Of a stretch of DNA of 64,000 nt, positions 22,685-35,659 are shown piece by piece. This stretch comes from Microbotryomycetes sp. JL201 (Eukaryota > Basidiomycota > Microbotryomycetes). Within the stretch, counting starts at the first letter, position 1, and every line of letters starts with the position of its first letter. The DNA is taken from NCBI GenBank assembly GCA_033819885.1, contig JAQYUZ010000034.1, positions 62,001 to 126,000 of the forward strand. The letters run 5' to 3'. Under the pieces are notes generated by a model, which had not been told where the DNA came from, ran no database searches, and worked only from the letters and a program-made list of their open reading frames with translations. The translations under genes and the position numbers were made by a program.

Positions 22685-25600
22685 CTAGTCCCCTTGTTTC
22701 CGCGTTTTACCCTTCTTCTTCTTGTTGCTGGATGAATGTGCACCATTGACAACCACGTTCGGTTTGATAGACACCTCAGGTTTGACCGCTTCGCCCACCT
22801 TGACCAAAACGTCCGATTGACCTGACAAATTGCCTTCCGATGGCGCATTTGATGTTTCAAGCGTCGGCTCGTCAAGTTTGAAAGCTTTGCTCGTCACGAG
22901 GTTACCTAGGTCAGAAGAGTCAACGACAGCTTTTCCTTTGCCCTTGCCCTTTGACAAGACGGGCTCGGGTTCTGATTCATCCAAAGCCGCGTGGCCGTTG
23001 ACGAGCACTTCAGGCCTTTCCGAGCGACCATTGTCCAGCGATACGTCCGTCGTACCGTCTGGATTGCTCAAGGCCGGCATCTCAATCTGCTTTTGCAGCA
23101 TCTTGTCTTCGCTGTTCATTGTCTCTGTCGAAAATCTCTGCTGTACGAGTTTGTAATGCTGCATCTCGGCTTGAGAGACACTCGGCACGAGCTGAAGAAA
23201 GGATCAGCATGGAACGAAAAAGGTATGCGAGACCTCAGTTCAGCTCACCTCCGCCAGAGCCGCTTCAAAATCTTCTTGAGATACGAGTACTTCAATTTCC
23301 GCCGGCGTCGCCAATTCGGCCAAGTAGTATTGAGGCGTAAGCGCTGGGCCTTCGTTGTAAGGCGGTTGCTTGTTGAATTCTTCAATGCGCTTATCAATCT
23401 CTGAAGCTTTCCGAGTCATAGCTTTGAGCATTGCGTCAGAGCACAATGCATAAAAGTCGGCACCCGTGTAATTGAATGGACATTGCTGCGCGATGAGGTC
23501 GAGACGTATGGCAGGGTCGAGCTTGAATTTGCGAGTGAGAGCTTGAATGATCTTGAGTTGAGCATCATGGTTATCGCTGACGCCAAGGTACAGCATGCGA
23601 TCGAAGCTGGGTCGGGGACAAGCATGTCAGTCTCTCTCGAATGTTCGGGAGATCCTCATACGAGGACGATGCTCACCGCCCAGGACGAAGCAAAGCAGGG
23701 TCCAACAAGTCTGGCCTGTTGGTCGCTCCGATGACGAACACGTCGCTACCGCCCTTGCCTTCCGACATGCCGTCCAACTCAGCCAGCAACTGACTGACGA
23801 TTCGATCCATAACGCCACCAGAGTCACCCTGGTTGCCACGCTTTGGTGCAACAGAGTCGAGCTCGTCGAAAAAGATGACGCAAGGTTTCGCGTCTCGGGC
23901 GCGCTGAAAGACTCGTCTGACGTTTGCCTCAGACTCTCCAATATACATATTGAGGAGTTCTGGACCTTTGACCGAGAAGAAGTTGAGCGAGCACGATGTG
24001 GCGACCGCTTTTGCGAGCAGAGTCTTGCCCGTTCCTGGAGGGCCGTACAGCAGAATACCCGACCGTTTTTTGAGCCCATCGGCGAACAGCTCGGGATGCT
24101 CTAGGGGTAGTTGAATTGTGTCGAGAATGTCGCTCTTCACATTCGCCAGACCGCCCACGTCGTCCCAAGTCACGTTAGGAATCTTTGGTGCGCCGATGCT
24201 CTCAGAGTAAGAGCTTCGAGCCTTGTCAAGCGCGGCATTGAAGTCTACAGACGTGAGTGCCACGCCTGCGTGTTTAATATCGCCTAAGCTGAAATGTACG
24301 TCGTCAAGCGCCGTGCACCTGATGACGCGATCGGCGGCAGCAATGCTGGCTCGTCTGACTAGGTCGACCAGATCATTAGCTACGAGAGCGGCCGTCTGTA
24401 CCGCCAATGCACGCAGAGAAACGTCTGGGGCAGTGTTGAGTGAGGCGGTCAATGATTTGAGTATCGCGAGACGCTCAGGCTCGCTCGGCGCCTGTGACTT
24501 GAAGTCAGCGCAAGCACTCAAGTAATGCGCGCCACCCTGATACGTACGTCGATCGCAATCTCTTCCTTGAAAGCACCCAGTACGCCCGTCGAGACTTTGT
24601 CTGCATCGCTGGTAGTACCCACGACGATCACCGGGTAACCTGAGGTCTTCCACCCTTGCTGTGCGCTTGCCAGGCACTCTTTGACGATTGTCGACATGGC
24701 AGGCTCTACGTGCAAAAATGAGTACATACATTGGAGAAAGCCTCTCAGAACTGACCTTGACCTGTCTCGAGGGCTTGATTCTTCCTAGCAAGGGCTTCAA
24801 CATTGCGCAGCAATAGAATGCAGGGCGAGCAAGAGATTGCCTTCTCTATCCGCGCTCGCAAGTGACCTTCTGTTTTGACGTCCGTCTCGCCTACCAGGTC
24901 GAAACAGTCGAGCTGGAAACAATCAAGAGTTACATCGTTTGCAACCTGCTCACGTTGATGAGCCGGAACTTGCCTCTAGCAGATGGAAACCAGCCCGCCA
25001 AGCAACCGACTTGACCAATGTCTTCTTGCCTGCCCCATGAGCGCCTTTAATCAAAACGGTCAAGTTGAGGTCGTAATTGGCCGCGCCCGGTCGCAATGAT
25101 GCCTGGACGTATTCGTGAAGTCTGTGTGCTGGTGTGCCTTTGACTGCGGCGTCAACATCGACCGTCGGTCCATCCACTAGCTCCGTAGATGCAGACCCAA
25201 TCAGTCATGCTCCTCCTAGCCCGCAATCGTCCATACGCACCAACGCTCAGAAAACCGCACATATCAGGGACCAAAGCATGTTCAATTCCCGTTTGAAGAA
25301 GCTTCGTGACCGTAGGATCAACGATGCAGCCGAGTCCGCCGGCGTCTAGTTGGTCCCTCAGCTCTTCCTCTGCCGTTGTGGACGGAATGAAGCCATTCTG
25401 CTGATTAGGTGCCTCAAGGGATATGATTTGGAAGTAGACTACTGTTGTTGGAGCATCTGAGCTTTCGGGAAGTCTGATAAAGACCAACAGTCAGTAACGC
25501 TGCTGCCCGCCAAGATTCGGCTGGCTTACTCGATTTCGTCCTCTTCGCCCTTGCCTTCCGAAAATCTAAGCATGTCTTCGCATATCCCTACTGCGAGGAT

Positions 25601-27163
25601 GTCACCCATCTTGAGCACTCGCTTTTTGAACTGGAAGTACTCCTTCAGACCCCGCAGGAATAGTGGCTGGTAGAGTCTGTTAACGCTATGAGGTGACGCG
25701 ATTCGGGCGACAGTGACAGACTGCGCTGTCGGAAAAGAGGGTAGTCCTAGGCGAGAAGGAGCCAGTACAAGATGCTCTTGTGGAGATAGTTTGAGATTGT
25801 GCAGCAGGACGGGTGGGAGCCAGGCTACGAGTAAGCTGTCGTGGAAGATTATGTGAGCAGATTGAATGCTTCCTAGCAGCGACAGACGGGCTCACTCATT
25901 CGGCCCATCACCTTCATAGACAATATCGTCGGCTGCGAATACTCGGACGAGCCTTTGAGCTTGTGCATTCCGTTCTGACGAAATTGTGACCCAATCTCCG
26001 CTGAATAGCCCTAACCGGCCAAGGTCGCGCGTCTTGAGATACACACGCAGAAGATCATCCTCATCTTTTGGAGGGTCGGGTGTTAACGCCGAATATTGCA
26101 CAGCATCTTGAAGCGCTTTCGGGAATACCAGCAGCTTTCGCGAGGGTCTTGGTGCATATCCGCCATTCACCAATTTGTCGGATGCAGCGCCGCCAGCGGT
26201 ATCAGCATCGAGAGCAAACCCATTTGTCAAAGCGACCGAGGACCGCGCCGGCGGAGACGACACAGGTGTCGTCAGACGAGATTGCGGGCCTGGCGGAGTC
26301 AAGACTGAAGGCGCCAGGAATGCCTCGTCAATGTCAAATTCGTCGCTACTCTCTGAATCGTCATCTGTGCTCCCGATGCTAGCCTTGTCTTCCCCGTCGG
26401 CATCCGAAAGTTGCCGTTCCTGACCATGGTCTGTCGGCCCGGTTGGCGGCGGCAATACGACGAAAGAAGTCTTGCTCGGTTTCACGATGCCTTGAAGCAC
26501 TGGTTCTGCCATGACTACTGTCCATGTCGATCCGTCGACGCCAACCTTGCTGCCCTGCCTCAGTATTTCGCCAGAGTCGGCCCAAGCACGCTCGAGCGCG
26601 GCCGAGTCGGTTTGAGAGCGCGAGTAAGCATCTACAGAGTCGGCCACGAGAATGACAGAGTCGAGATGAATTGTACGAGTGAGGCTGACGTTCACTTGTC
26701 GCCCTGCATCATCCTGCTCGCCATGTGGAGCCGCGCTTGGCCGACCGCCGACGACCTGGGCAATCACGTCGACCAAGCTCGGAGGACAGTACACAACACA
26801 TCGCTGACAGTTCAAGTGCAAGCGAAAGTCAGCCCGGTCTCCCCAAGGGTCATCATGCAGCTCTGAGAGATGCATGTCGACCGGCAGCACGCTCACGTTG
26901 AATTCGCCCTTGTGGGCCCGTCGTGCATTACACACGACCGTTTGAAGGAACGTTCGACTCTTGTGAGCTCTGTTGGCTTGTCTACGAGCAACAGATGGCC
27001 TTCCAGCGCCGTCTATGGCGACGGTCAGGCGCGTAGGTGCTTGTTCTGGGCTGCTGTAGTCCAGCTGACCGACCAGCAGCGACCACAGCTCGGCTGATAG
27101 CTCCAACGAAGAGTCATTGAGCCGCGTGTCCAGCTCGAGCCGGGCACGCACGCCGGGCGGCAT
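22685..27163 (-). CDS. PEX6: Peroxisomal biogenesis AAA ATPase PEX6
   Basis: Subunit of the Pex1/Pex6 motor that extracts the import receptor Pex5 from the peroxisomal membrane. Long N-terminal domain from [15 protein letters not shown]. The D1 ATPase is degenerate ([18 protein letters not shown]), as is usual in Pex6. The D2 domain is canonical: [16 protein letters not shown], Walker [16 protein letters not shown], Walker [16 protein letters not shown] and the second region of homology [23 protein letters not shown]. After the usual C-terminal helices ([28 protein letters not shown]) there is a tail of about 160 residues, low-complexity and Lys-rich at the end ([13 protein letters not shown]). 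About nine introns. An upstream in-frame ATG at 27280 would add 39 residues. Confidence 0.93.
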
Positions 27164-27335
27164 CGTGTCTCGGGCTCTGCGAGAGATTCGAGGAAACTCC
27201 GGCTCGCCGGACGCGTTAGCCGGCCATCTGCACTTCACTCCAAAGGAACGAAACTCTGTGCAGCATAGAACTACAATCATACAAGCTCAAGATATTCGAC
27301 AAACGAGGCAAAAAAAAATCCAGGGTTCATGATAT

Positions 27336-30300
27336 TCAGGAGGTCCACGTTTGTTGCTCGTGCATCGTTGGCAAGGCAGGCACTGGAGGCACGCTCATGT
27401 CAAGACCGGGTCCACTTGACCTGTTGCGGTATGAACCGCGCGTCGATGCCACGGGACGACCGCCAGCGCCGGACCGCCTCTGCAAGCTGCCCAACGAGCT
27501 CTGGGCCACTTCCTTCTTGGCTTGTTCAGCATGCAGCTGGTGCAAAGTCGTCAGTTGCTGGTTCAAGAAGTCGTGGGTTCCCCGGCTGTCATCAAAGTCG
27601 ACGGTCAGGAAATATTCGCAGCAACTGCTGGCGAAAGTCAAACTCACTGCATCCTCAACACTCTCAGAATCATCTCCCCGCTCGTCTCTGCATTCTGCTT
27701 CTTTTCCTTTTTACGAGCTTTGATAGTACCGAGATTGCGCTGCTGGTAAACAGACTTCGAGCGGCCAAGACCAGACACTGAAAGAGAGTCGTTGCGGCTC
27801 AATGTCTGCATTTTGCGTTGCACTAAGCAGCAAGCAGCACCGCTGTTAGATAATCGCGATCACACAGACGCGGGCGAGAAGCTCACTTGTCCTGACACTC
27901 TCTTCCATCAGCTGATCAGTTGACCAGTCATAGTACATCCGAGCCTCGACGAGCTCTGCAGTGCCGTCTTAGCGTGTGCTCTTTGTCTGACGCAACGCAC
28001 GGTCTTACCTCTGTACTTTGCGTTGCGCAGATCCTCCAACGGCACCCCATCCCCGGCTCCGTGGAAAAAGTTGACTAGAAACTGGTATAGTCAAAGGCTT
28101 GATCAGTCTCTCGCGATTGGATGCCACGTCAACAAGGAAACACCCACGCCGAGCCACTTGAAAACAATGTCAACTTCACGGTCGCTGAGCATCTTCATGT
28201 CGGTCGGCCTGTCCGACAATGGTGGAACGATCAAATTCTCGATTGTGCCCAAAATCTCTTTCCACAATCGGTTAATGACAAGGTCCCAGGCTGATGCGCG
28301 CATGCAATCGTCAATCATACGAAAACCGAGATCATCGAAATCTGCGGAGGAAAGCTCACCTTCCTGGGACAGATTCTCCTTCAATGTACCGAACGTCTCG
28401 TTAAAGTAATCAAACAGGTCTCCAATCGCATCTTCGATCTGCAAGTCTGTCAATGGCAATCGGCCTCTTTTCTTTTCGTTCGACGTCGTCGAGTTCTGTG
28501 ACGGTGACATAGAAGTAACAACGTTGCCATGCTCGTCATATTCAGGTGCAGGTGGAATGCTGTAACTCGGCCCGCTGATAGCATCGCGCACGTAAGCATT
28601 CAATCGCCCTCCGACTTTGACAACGTCGCCCTTGACTTTGTCGAGGTCAATGTCAAAGTTGTACGACGTCTTGACGAGCGCTTTCAAAGTTGAATGAGAA
28701 ATGTAATGTCGCACAAAAGGTGACATCTGTAGGTTCTCATTGCCTTAGTTAGATCCGTCTCGCCGCTGCGAGTATAGGAAACTCGCCTTGTCAACCATTG
28801 TCCGAACCATGTCATTCTCGGCACGTTTCAAGAACCTGAAGGCTCGACCAAAGTAGAATCGAATGTCGTCTTTTTCACCTTCCATGCTGATCCGCAAGGA
28901 TAATCGACTGTCCAACGGTTTCCTAGACAAGTCTTCGAGCTGGAACCACAAATCTTTCGGTAAAAAGTCGCTGAATTTTCTGGGGTCGAGATGTATATAA
29001 GCACAACCGACGTTGTCGTGATGCTCGACAAGATTGCGGTTGTAAACGTTTGCTCGCAGCCACAAGTCGCCTTTCACCGAAATGTCGAACGTTTCGTCCC
29101 ACCTTGGATCATTCGTCTCGTACAGCGTGCGTGTCTTCGCCATGCGAAACCCGGAAGGGTCGCTCATCGTCAAGAATGGGTCCAGCTTCTTGCTGCGGGT
29201 CGATCCGTCAGGTGCGATCAAATTCTCCGCCAATACGACTTTGATCGTAAACAGGTACCGCATCTGAGCTGGGTTCTCGGGCGGTGCTGGAGGAGAATTG
29301 ATTTCGACTATCCTCGAGACTTTGTCGGCATCGAGACTGCTGTACAGCAGGTCGAGCAGCTTGCGTGCAGCCTGAATGTTGTTGAGCTTGACGCAGCTCT
29401 TGTAGAACGGTTTGGTCAGCCCAGGGAGCATCCCAAATGATCGACGCGTCGCTCACTTCTGGTCTGAAAACGAATGGCTCAATCTTTTTGTCGCCTTGGA
29501 CAGCAAGCTTTGCCTTGGTCAACCAGGCCGAAGGTCGCGCGACCTCCTTGTCGATCGGTCCGTGCGAGTGACGGGGAAACATCTCAGAAATAAACATATC
29601 TTCTAGTTGTGTTGCATATAGCTCGATTGACCTTGCAATCGCCTATCGCAAGCACTTATTAGCTCCTGTGGCAACTCGATCCCCGAGACGTGCTCGCCTT
29701 TGACAAAGCAGTGAGATATTTGGCATTCTCGTACTCGTTTGGCCATTCTAGTTTGATGATAAAATCCGTGGCCGACTTGCAAGAGTCGATCAAGTCAATG
29801 ATGGACGAACTGTGGCTGTCTTCACCCTCTGGCTCAAACTAGGTGCGCAGAAAGTCAGGCTCACGCCGAAAGTTTCCTTCTCCGTATAGACTGACCTTGT
29901 CATGCTGGATCGCAGCTTGGACCCACTGCCGTGTCTTTGTCTCGGTCGTTGCGATCCAGCGTCTCACGTATGGCTCGAACCAAGCTGAGAAATCGACCTC
30001 GAGCGGATCCCTTTCAGAAAAGTCATCAGCGCAAATCACGACTTGTCCCAATTGCAGCTCACTCTGGTCTGAATGCATCATGCATCTTCTGAAGGTTGAT
30101 GACTCCACGGTACAGCTCGAGCAAGTCGTCGTCGCTCGCCGCACCATCTGATCCTGATGCAGCTGCCAGCAGTGCATCTCGTGATGCGTCGAGGTGTTGG
30201 ACGAACCATGGTCCGGCAATGCCGAGAAATATGGCTGGAGGATCAATCGCTCTAATGGACGATTGCAGGCGAATGTCAGCGTTACGAGAAAGCTATGTAC

Positions 30301-32393
30301 CGCATGACGTGACTGACTCCATGAGCTTGCGCGGAAATTGTCGGTCGTATGCCTTCGCTTCTGCTCCGATCCAGTCCAACATGACTAAAAACGGGTACAA
30401 GTCGTGAGGCCGAGCCATCGAATCGACTTCGATCTGCTTCTCTTCATAAGCCATGGCGACAAATTTGCGCATGCCTTGTTGAAGTTCTTGAAACGTCAGA
30501 GACAAATCGCGGGCGTCTTCTCTGAAGATTTCGTTATTGAATATGGCTTCGAGCAAGTCGACGACCTCGTCAAAGGGCAAGTCGATAATGCCTTGAAAGA
30601 TCTCGAAAAAGCGGGACAGAAGGTTGTCAAAGATCATTGACAGAGAGGTGAAAACATGTTGACGCTGCGAGCGTCGGCGTTAGTGCTGTGCTGTTCTGGA
30701 TATTCCCGGCTGGCTCACCTCCGCCCAGGGCCATCTCCAGTACTCCCACGTTTCTGCAACGCGCGCTATCCCGCCCAAAGCCTCGCCAACACACGCCTCT
30801 GGTACTCCCTGGAATTTGTAATGCTGTCCAATCAATGCCAGGAATGTGCCAGCCCGCAAAGGCGCCATGATTCGCCACCTTGTCGCACAAGCATCCAGTA
30901 ACTGCTCGTTGATCGAGGACAGAATCGTCAAAGATACATCCTGGTCTGGTGGTAAATCTTTCATCGCCTCGTAGTCGAACTGAAGCGCAACCTCGTATAG
31001 CCGTCTGAAGTAGTATTTTGGATCTGGAGGCACAAAGACGAGGGAGGGGTCGACCAAATGGTCATCGTCACCGGACGAGCCATACGCGGATCCATCAGGC
31101 GAAGGCGCTTGCAATGTCATGGCCGACATGCGTTTGTTCATGGAGCTTGTTACTCCGGCGCCGTTGGTGGACGAGTTCAGGTCTGATGGCCCTGCAGACC
31201 GCAGCAGCTCCGGGTTTCGCTTCGTCATGTCCAGCAGCAGCTCCTGCAACTGATCAGCTTCTTGCTTTCGCCATGCTGCGAACGCGTCGTCGGAATCGAA
31301 ATCTTCTCTGCGCGCTGGGAATCGACTGCCGCCTTGCGCTACATTGTTGATGCAAGCTTTGAGATCGAAGAAGGCGGCCTGCACCCAAGCAAGCCCATTA
31401 GCGGAAGATTTTCAAAGCACGAATGTGGACGCGATATACCTGTTCCGTGCACGTCCGCTTGATGGCAGACACGTCTCGCGACAGCTCTACCTCAGATTTG
31501 GCAAACAGCCGTCCGACAGCCATAACTTGCGGCATATCTCTGATGCTCGTAAGCGTCGGAGCCGATTGTGAAGGACCATCGAGAGTCTGTTGCGATGTCG
31601 AGGCCCTTAGGTTCTCGTCTGCTTTGGTCGTGAATGACGGCGCCAGAGGCGCCGCGGCGTAGTAAGTCTCGAGCCGCTGCAGCAACTCCGGCGAGACGCC
31701 TCTCAGTCCCTTGAGCACATCTCTGACCAGCTGTGCAAACTCTGCCACCGAATCATCCCATTGCGGCTTCCACTCTGGTCCTGGCACTCGCTTTTTGAGA
31801 ACGTCCGACGCCACCGAGGCGTATTTTAGAATGACTTGCTCGATCTGTCGCGAGTCGAGCAGCTTTGATTGGAAAGATTTGTCTTTGTACACGCCGTAGA
31901 ACGCTCCGACGGTGGCTCGAAACAAGTGGTCCTGGTGTTTCGAGTCCTGACCTTGCGAGATCTTGACGAGCCGTTGCTCAAACGTTTTGACAAACTCTTT
32001 AGGAAACTTGACTTTGCCGCTCGACGACGACGACAACAATGCGAGAGACGATGATAAAGTCCCTGTGTTGCTGCTGTTGCTGGACCCATCGGAATCTTTG
32101 AACATTGCAGAGAGCGTGTCCCTGAAGGAAGATGACGACGCCACAGCCGAAGCTTTAGCGGGAGATTGTCTCGTCATTGCCTTTGCAGACACGGTTGAAG
32201 ACCTCTGCCGCCCAATCGCCGTCACTGTCGAGCCAGACGAGGCCGTTCCTGGGGCTGCAGTCGACGCTGCGCCAGCCGACGCCGCACCGGACAGCACGTG
32301 AGACAAGTAGGCGACTCGGAGCGCATACTGGTACACGTCAGAATCTTCTCGCGGGATGTAGTTGACCGAGCTCGCATGCGACCGAGTCGTCAT
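27336..32393 (-). CDS. Git1/Ync13-type Munc13-like protein (C2 + MUN domains)
   Basis: A large (about 1,450 residues) fungal relative of Munc13, expected to act in vesicle exocytosis and cell-wall integrity at the plasma membrane. N-terminus MTTRSHASSVNYIPREDSDVYQYALRV, then a Ser/Ala-rich segment and helices FVKTFEQRLVKISQGQ. The first MUN-type helical half runs through 30200-31400. A central C2 domain follows (RYLFTIKVVLAENLIAPDGS, KLDPFLTMSD, NDPRWDETFDISV, NVGCAYIHLDPRKF; several putative Ca-binding Asp). The second helical half is FYFGRAFRFLKRAENDMVRTMVDK, MSPFVRHYISHSTLKAL and VDIVFKWLGVG. The C-terminus (HDFLNQQLTTLHQLHAEQAKKE) is coiled-coil-like, with the final tail PALPTMHEQQTWTS. 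Some ten introns. Direct neighbour of the oxysterol-binding protein gene on the same strand. Confidence 0.82.
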
Positions 32394-32696
32394 CGAACGA
32401 GCCGAACGGTGGCACGGGACAGTATCCTCGTGCTCCGGACAAGGCCTCTCGTGACACTCGGGACAGCTGCAGAGAGCTGACTGTCACGCGACGTTCGTCG
32501 AGCAGGTCCTGCAAACCCGGCGTCGCAGGGAGAGGAGCTCAAAAAGGGCGATGACCTGACGCTGCTGCGCACTCTCCGCTCATATGTACTTCAGTCTCGA
32601 TGCGCTGTCGTGCACGCCAGGCAGAAGGACCATTATTTTCTTGAACGTACCGCAGCTTTGTAGCCATTCAAGAAGATTTTCTGTCTTTTATGGTGA
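32394..32696. other. Upstream region of the Ync13-type gene
   Basis: About 300 bp between the stop of the sterol-transfer gene and the start of the MUN gene, both minus strand. Promoter by position; no motif I trust. Confidence 0.4.
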
Positions 32697-34408
32697 TCAA
32701 ACGAACAGAACTCTGTGACGCGGTACGAGAATATGTCTTTGCGATCCCTCGCCTCCAATAAACATGTCAAACTTTCTTGAAAACGTAGCTGGTTTCTTGT
32801 GCAGGCGTATGCTTGCACATGGCAGCCAATCGGGCGTCTGCGTACGACAGAGCTCGAAGTCAGCGCGTCGCGGCGTGACTTGATTCAAGAAAAAAAACTT
32901 GCACTCGGCATCATCGTTGACAACGTCAAAGAGTCGCAACTCGAACGATTTGCCAGCAGCCGCTTCATCCTTGCGCTTCTGTCTCTCAGAGTTCTGTGCG
33001 GTTCGACGGTGGATCAGTCAATAAATGGAAATGTTAGGCCTTGGGCAGGAAATTGACCTCGAGTGCACTCTTGGCAGCGCTCGCTGCTTCAAAGTCCCCT
33101 GCGAGAGTGAATCCGTCTCAGTACGGCAATAGGGCTCCGAGGACGAGCAGAGCGCGAACCTTTTCTAATACCATCAGCAACCGCCTTCCACGCCCTGCGA
33201 CTCTCGTACTCTCCTTGTTGTTCGACAGGCTTGACCTCGATTGGATTCGTGGGTCCAGCTGCATTCAAAAACAGTTGACCGTCTTTCGGACCGCCCTTAT
33301 AGTGGCTCTCGCCAGTCCATGTGCCCGTGACAGTGTACAATGAGCTCGACGAGCCATTCTTGGTGACATTTGCCGTGAACGTGTGAGCCTTGCCCGAGAC
33401 CCAACCTTTGCCAGCGTACGAGATCGTGGTCAAGAAGCCGGCCGAATTTTGGATCATAGACGACCCATCGAGCTCGATGTAAGGTGCGCCGTACCACAAT
33501 CCCTCAATTTTGAGTTTGGGCAAGGTGATCAAGTAGCTTTCGGTTTCTCCGCTCGCGAGCTTGAGCCGCAGTATGGCGTGTCCGACTTGCTTGACGACAA
33601 TCGTTCGACCAGAGAATGAGGTCTTTTGAGCGCAGTTGCCTTCCAAAACGAGACCCTTGTCCTTTTGCTCAATGTGGTAGGCTGCATTCGTGAAGGGCAG
33701 CAGTCAGAACGTTGCGAGTTCGCTGTTGTGGAGGCGATGCTCACCAGTCACGGGCGGGTGGTGAGAGACTTGCTCGACGTGGAGGACAAGAGAGCCTCCG
33801 TTCCAGCTGCCAATGAATTGCTCGCCAAGGAATCTGTGCGAAGCAGCAACCCTGTCAGCAATCTATTAATTTGCTCAGGACTTCGTCACAACCCACGGGT
33901 TTAAAGGCTTCTTTTCGCTGCCCTGTGAGGAGTTCCGAGCTACTATGAGTCTTGCTTCATCACAGATTTGTGCGACAGCCTCACTGTCTCTTTCTCTCGG
34001 CGGGTGAATTGGCCGCTCAAGGTGGCGAGGAACCATTTGGTGACGAGCAGCTGTCGCTCCTCTGGGGTCTGATAGGGCGACGCCAACCTGTTAGCGCAGA
34101 GAAATGTGAACGCGCATTATGAAACAACTGACCGAACCTCCGGCTATGGCAGCGAACTCGGCGACAGGCTCAGCCCAGTAAGAGGGAAACTCGCACAAGC
34201 TGACAGGGGACAGGATGAACGGTGGAGCGGTCAAGGCCGACAAGTCGCCCGTAAACGATGCGATCTGCTTCAGGAACGAGGACCATCCTTTGTGCGGGGT
34301 GCGCGCGGGCCCCGTTAGTCCGACAGTCGGGCGCACAACATGAACGAAGAGTAAGCGGGCATGGCTTACCCTGTTTGTGTTGAGCTGGCACAGCTTCTCC
34401 GTCAGCCA
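32697..34408 (-). CDS. Oxysterol-binding protein family (short Osh type)
   Basis: Lipid-transfer protein at membrane contact sites; probably carries sterol or PS against PI4P. No PH or ankyrin domains, so Osh4/Osh6-7-like in size. Core: GWSSFLKQIASFTGDLSAL, LTAPPFILSPVSLCEFPSYW, TPEERQLLVTKWFLATLSGQ, KKPLNP-FLGEQFIGSWN (across an intron), the family signature EQVSHHPPVT, ITLPKLKIEGLWYGAPYIEL, SGFLTTISYAGKGWVSG-like strands and VTGTWTGESHYKGG. The C-terminal helix is ALE-NSERQKRKDEAAAGKSFELRLFD across an intron that hides an in-frame stop. No ATG is visible in frame 5' of the first conserved exon: that exon begins TGGCTGACGG right after an acceptor, so the initiator may be A^TG split by an intron. 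The last residues (after about 32880) are uncertain. Confidence 0.86.
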
Positions 34409-35659
34409 CTGGAAGAAAGGAAGGCGGCAGGGAGTGTCAGTCGTGCAGGCAACGCGAGGCACCAGCGAAGCCACCGACTCGTGTGCACAAAGAAGAGTCG
34501 AGGTTGTGGGCTGCACGCGAGAGCAGAATAGAATACCGAGCCGACAGAGAAACTTGCTGCTGCTGTGACAGGCCTTGGGCAAGCACTGGAGCGAACACTG
34601 ACACCGCGCCTTCAGCTCAGGACGCCGATGACGCGCATGTCCAATGTATTGCGCCCTGTGTAAACAGAGGAGATCCGTAGTCTACTGTGCTAGATTCCGA
34701 GAACTGCACCTCGCTTCATCTAGACGCATACCACTTGTCGCCTCCTGTATGGCGACGACAGGAGTCGTCCTGCGTGGCCGTGTGCAGTGGTATCACCTGT
34801 GACCGAATTCAGAGCATAATCTTTACATGTTGTGCTCCTCAATGGTGCAGTGCGAGTAATTTCCGATAAACATCTCGCGTAGGGGCGTCCCGCGTGCGAG
34901 AGCGGCGCCGCGCTGTTGTTCGCCCACCGCCCGCCTGCTGTGAGTGCGCGCCTGCGCTGAGCCGCCTTGCGCCCGGCGCGCTCAGACGCTCAAGCTGGCG
35001 AGAGCGACCGTGCTGACAGCCTTTCACTCGACTTTGTGCTCGTTTTGCACCCGTGACTGCATCAGGTTGCCTCGCGTTCCACGTCGCCGTCCCCACTTTA
35101 AACCGATTCGACTACATACCCAGGTCAGTCATTGCGCAACATGCCCCGGCAATGCAGCAGCGAGAACACAGCATTTTGTGCACCAAGTCTTTGCTGCGTG
35201 CACACACGATACAACGCAGTCCGACCCCAGTGTTTTGATTCGAAAGCGCGATCGAAAGTGGCCGAACGCGCCAGAGACGCGCCAGTCAGGCTTCGGCAAC
35301 GGCTTGCAGCGTTTGCAAGCACTCGATGGCACTCATCGGCGCGTCCATGCAGACACTCGCGTGCGCTGCGCTCGCATGCAGCCGATGCGACAAGAAACCA
35401 TTCGCGTGCCTAGCTCGAGGCAGCAACCGCACTCAACAGCTTTGAGACGGTCATGCATGCTCGCTGGATCTTTCGCACGTTTTGTTGGTGCAACAGACGC
35501 GTCACTGCGCCCTGTTTGAGCCCTGACGCTTGGGTCAGCTGTGCGAGGCGCGTCTGAGGCGACCAAAACAAAGCAACGCCAAGCGCGCTTCTGCAACCTC
35601 ACATCCAGGACGCGACGACAGACGAGCTGACATTTGTTCATGAACACTCGCAAACAGCA
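34409..35659. other. 1.25-kb gene-poor region between the divergent Osh and HMG-box genes
   Basis: Longest stretch without a gene. GC-rich, with many overlapping open frames on both strands, none with conserved sequence or consistent splice signals. It must contain both promoters and, on the minus side, the non-coding first exon of the Osh gene (branch point CTGAC and a pyrimidine tract before 34409). No tRNA or repeat found. Confidence 0.5.

Noticed and set aside
34944-35519. 191-codon plus-strand open frame in the Osh/HMG gap
   Set aside because: GC-rich region open on both strands. The Arg/Cys/His-rich translation resembles no family, and no splice or start context supports it.
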